A DNA stretch of 64,000 nucleotides from Seriola aureovittata (lineage: Eukaryota; Chordata; Actinopteri; Carangiformes; Carangidae): the NCBI RefSeq assembly GCF_021018895.1, contig NC_079386.1:372001-436000 (forward strand). The letters are read 5' to 3'. A program made the position numbers and the translations under genes. Shown here piece after piece: positions 1-64,000 of this stretch. Under the pieces are notes generated by a model. That model did not search any database. It was given only the letters and a program-made list of their open reading frames with translations, and was not told where the DNA came from. Within the stretch, counting starts at the first letter, position 1; every line of letters begins with the position of its first letter.

Positions 1-109
1 GTTTTCGCTCTTTATGCTAAACTAAGCTATCCATATCCTAACTCCAGCTCTGCACTAATACACAGACATACTAATACACTGGAAGACATTAAAAAGACAC
101 AAGAGGACT

Positions 110-273
110 CTGGTGTCATTCACAGATTTATTTTAACCATAACCATGTATCTGATGTTTGGAAGAGTCAATGGAATTATTCAAATATGAAGCATTTTAAA
201 TACAAACTCTAGCCCTGAGATGGATCTCTTTGGTGTGATGCTGTCAAATCTTTGCAGATGTGGCTACGTAGAA
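110..273 (-). other. lrch4: 3' UTR and polyadenylation signal of the exon 17b transcript
   Basis: The minus strand has AATAAA at 127-132, about 140 nt after the exon 17b stop, so cleavage is expected near 105-115. This is the only canonical signal placed correctly for the gene's distal end. Confidence 0.65.

Positions 274-64000
<63,727 letters not shown>

Overview
The window looks like teleost (ray-finned fish) genomic DNA. It is AT-rich and dense in CA/TG microsatellites, and it carries Tc1-like and hAT-like DNA transposons, L2-like LINE fragments and tRNA-derived SINEs. One protein-coding gene accounts for all the supported coding sequence: lrch4 (leucine-rich repeats and calponin homology domain containing 4), on the minus strand. 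It enters at base 64000 with its first coding exon cut by the window edge and ends near base 110. I placed 16 shared coding exons plus two alternative last exons. All junctions have GT..AG borders and the reading frame stays open: 605 codons up to the branch point.

Layout in transcription order (high to low coordinates). Exon 1 (63865-64000) is followed by a first intron of about 29.5 kb filled with transposon debris. Exons 2-5 (34377 down to 27421) encode about nine leucine-rich repeats. Exons 6-14 (26671 down to 19393) encode the low-complexity linker, including the LRCH motifs around SGFNSVDSG, KRWSGNE and EERRRPGTL. Exons 15 and 16 (17424 down to 14585) encode most of the calponin homology (CH) domain. 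After exon 16 the gene offers two endings. Exon 17a (13990-14229) ends in a hydrophobic C-terminal anchor, as in mammalian LRCH4. Exon 17b (274-423), 14.2 kb further on, gives a soluble CH ending like LRCH1/LRCH3, with an AATAAA signal at 127-132. The locus therefore appears able to make a membrane-anchored and a soluble protein.

The most unusual feature is where the microsatellites lie. Of about 18 CA/TG arrays of 25 nt or more, seven lie within 20 nt of an lrch4 splice site. Their polarity is consistent: in the transcript, arrays next to donors are (CA)n and arrays next to acceptors are (UG)n. One (UG)n sits at the acceptor of alternative exon 17a, and another lies in its likely 3' UTR.

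The rest is mobile-element sequence. There is a triple nest at 14.8-17.25 kb (LINE > hAT-like MITE > Tc1-like transposon). A hAT-like insertion at 6314-7479 can be proven by its 8-bp duplication and an uninterrupted repeat copy at 10.5 kb. A second hAT-like element at 49866-50804 has a perfect 8-bp duplication. A LINE lies only about 90 bp from exon 5. A BED zinc-finger remnant lies at 58.6 kb, and one repeat carries a perfect palindromic estrogen-response-element consensus. I found no other protein-coding gene, functional tRNA, rRNA or CRISPR array.
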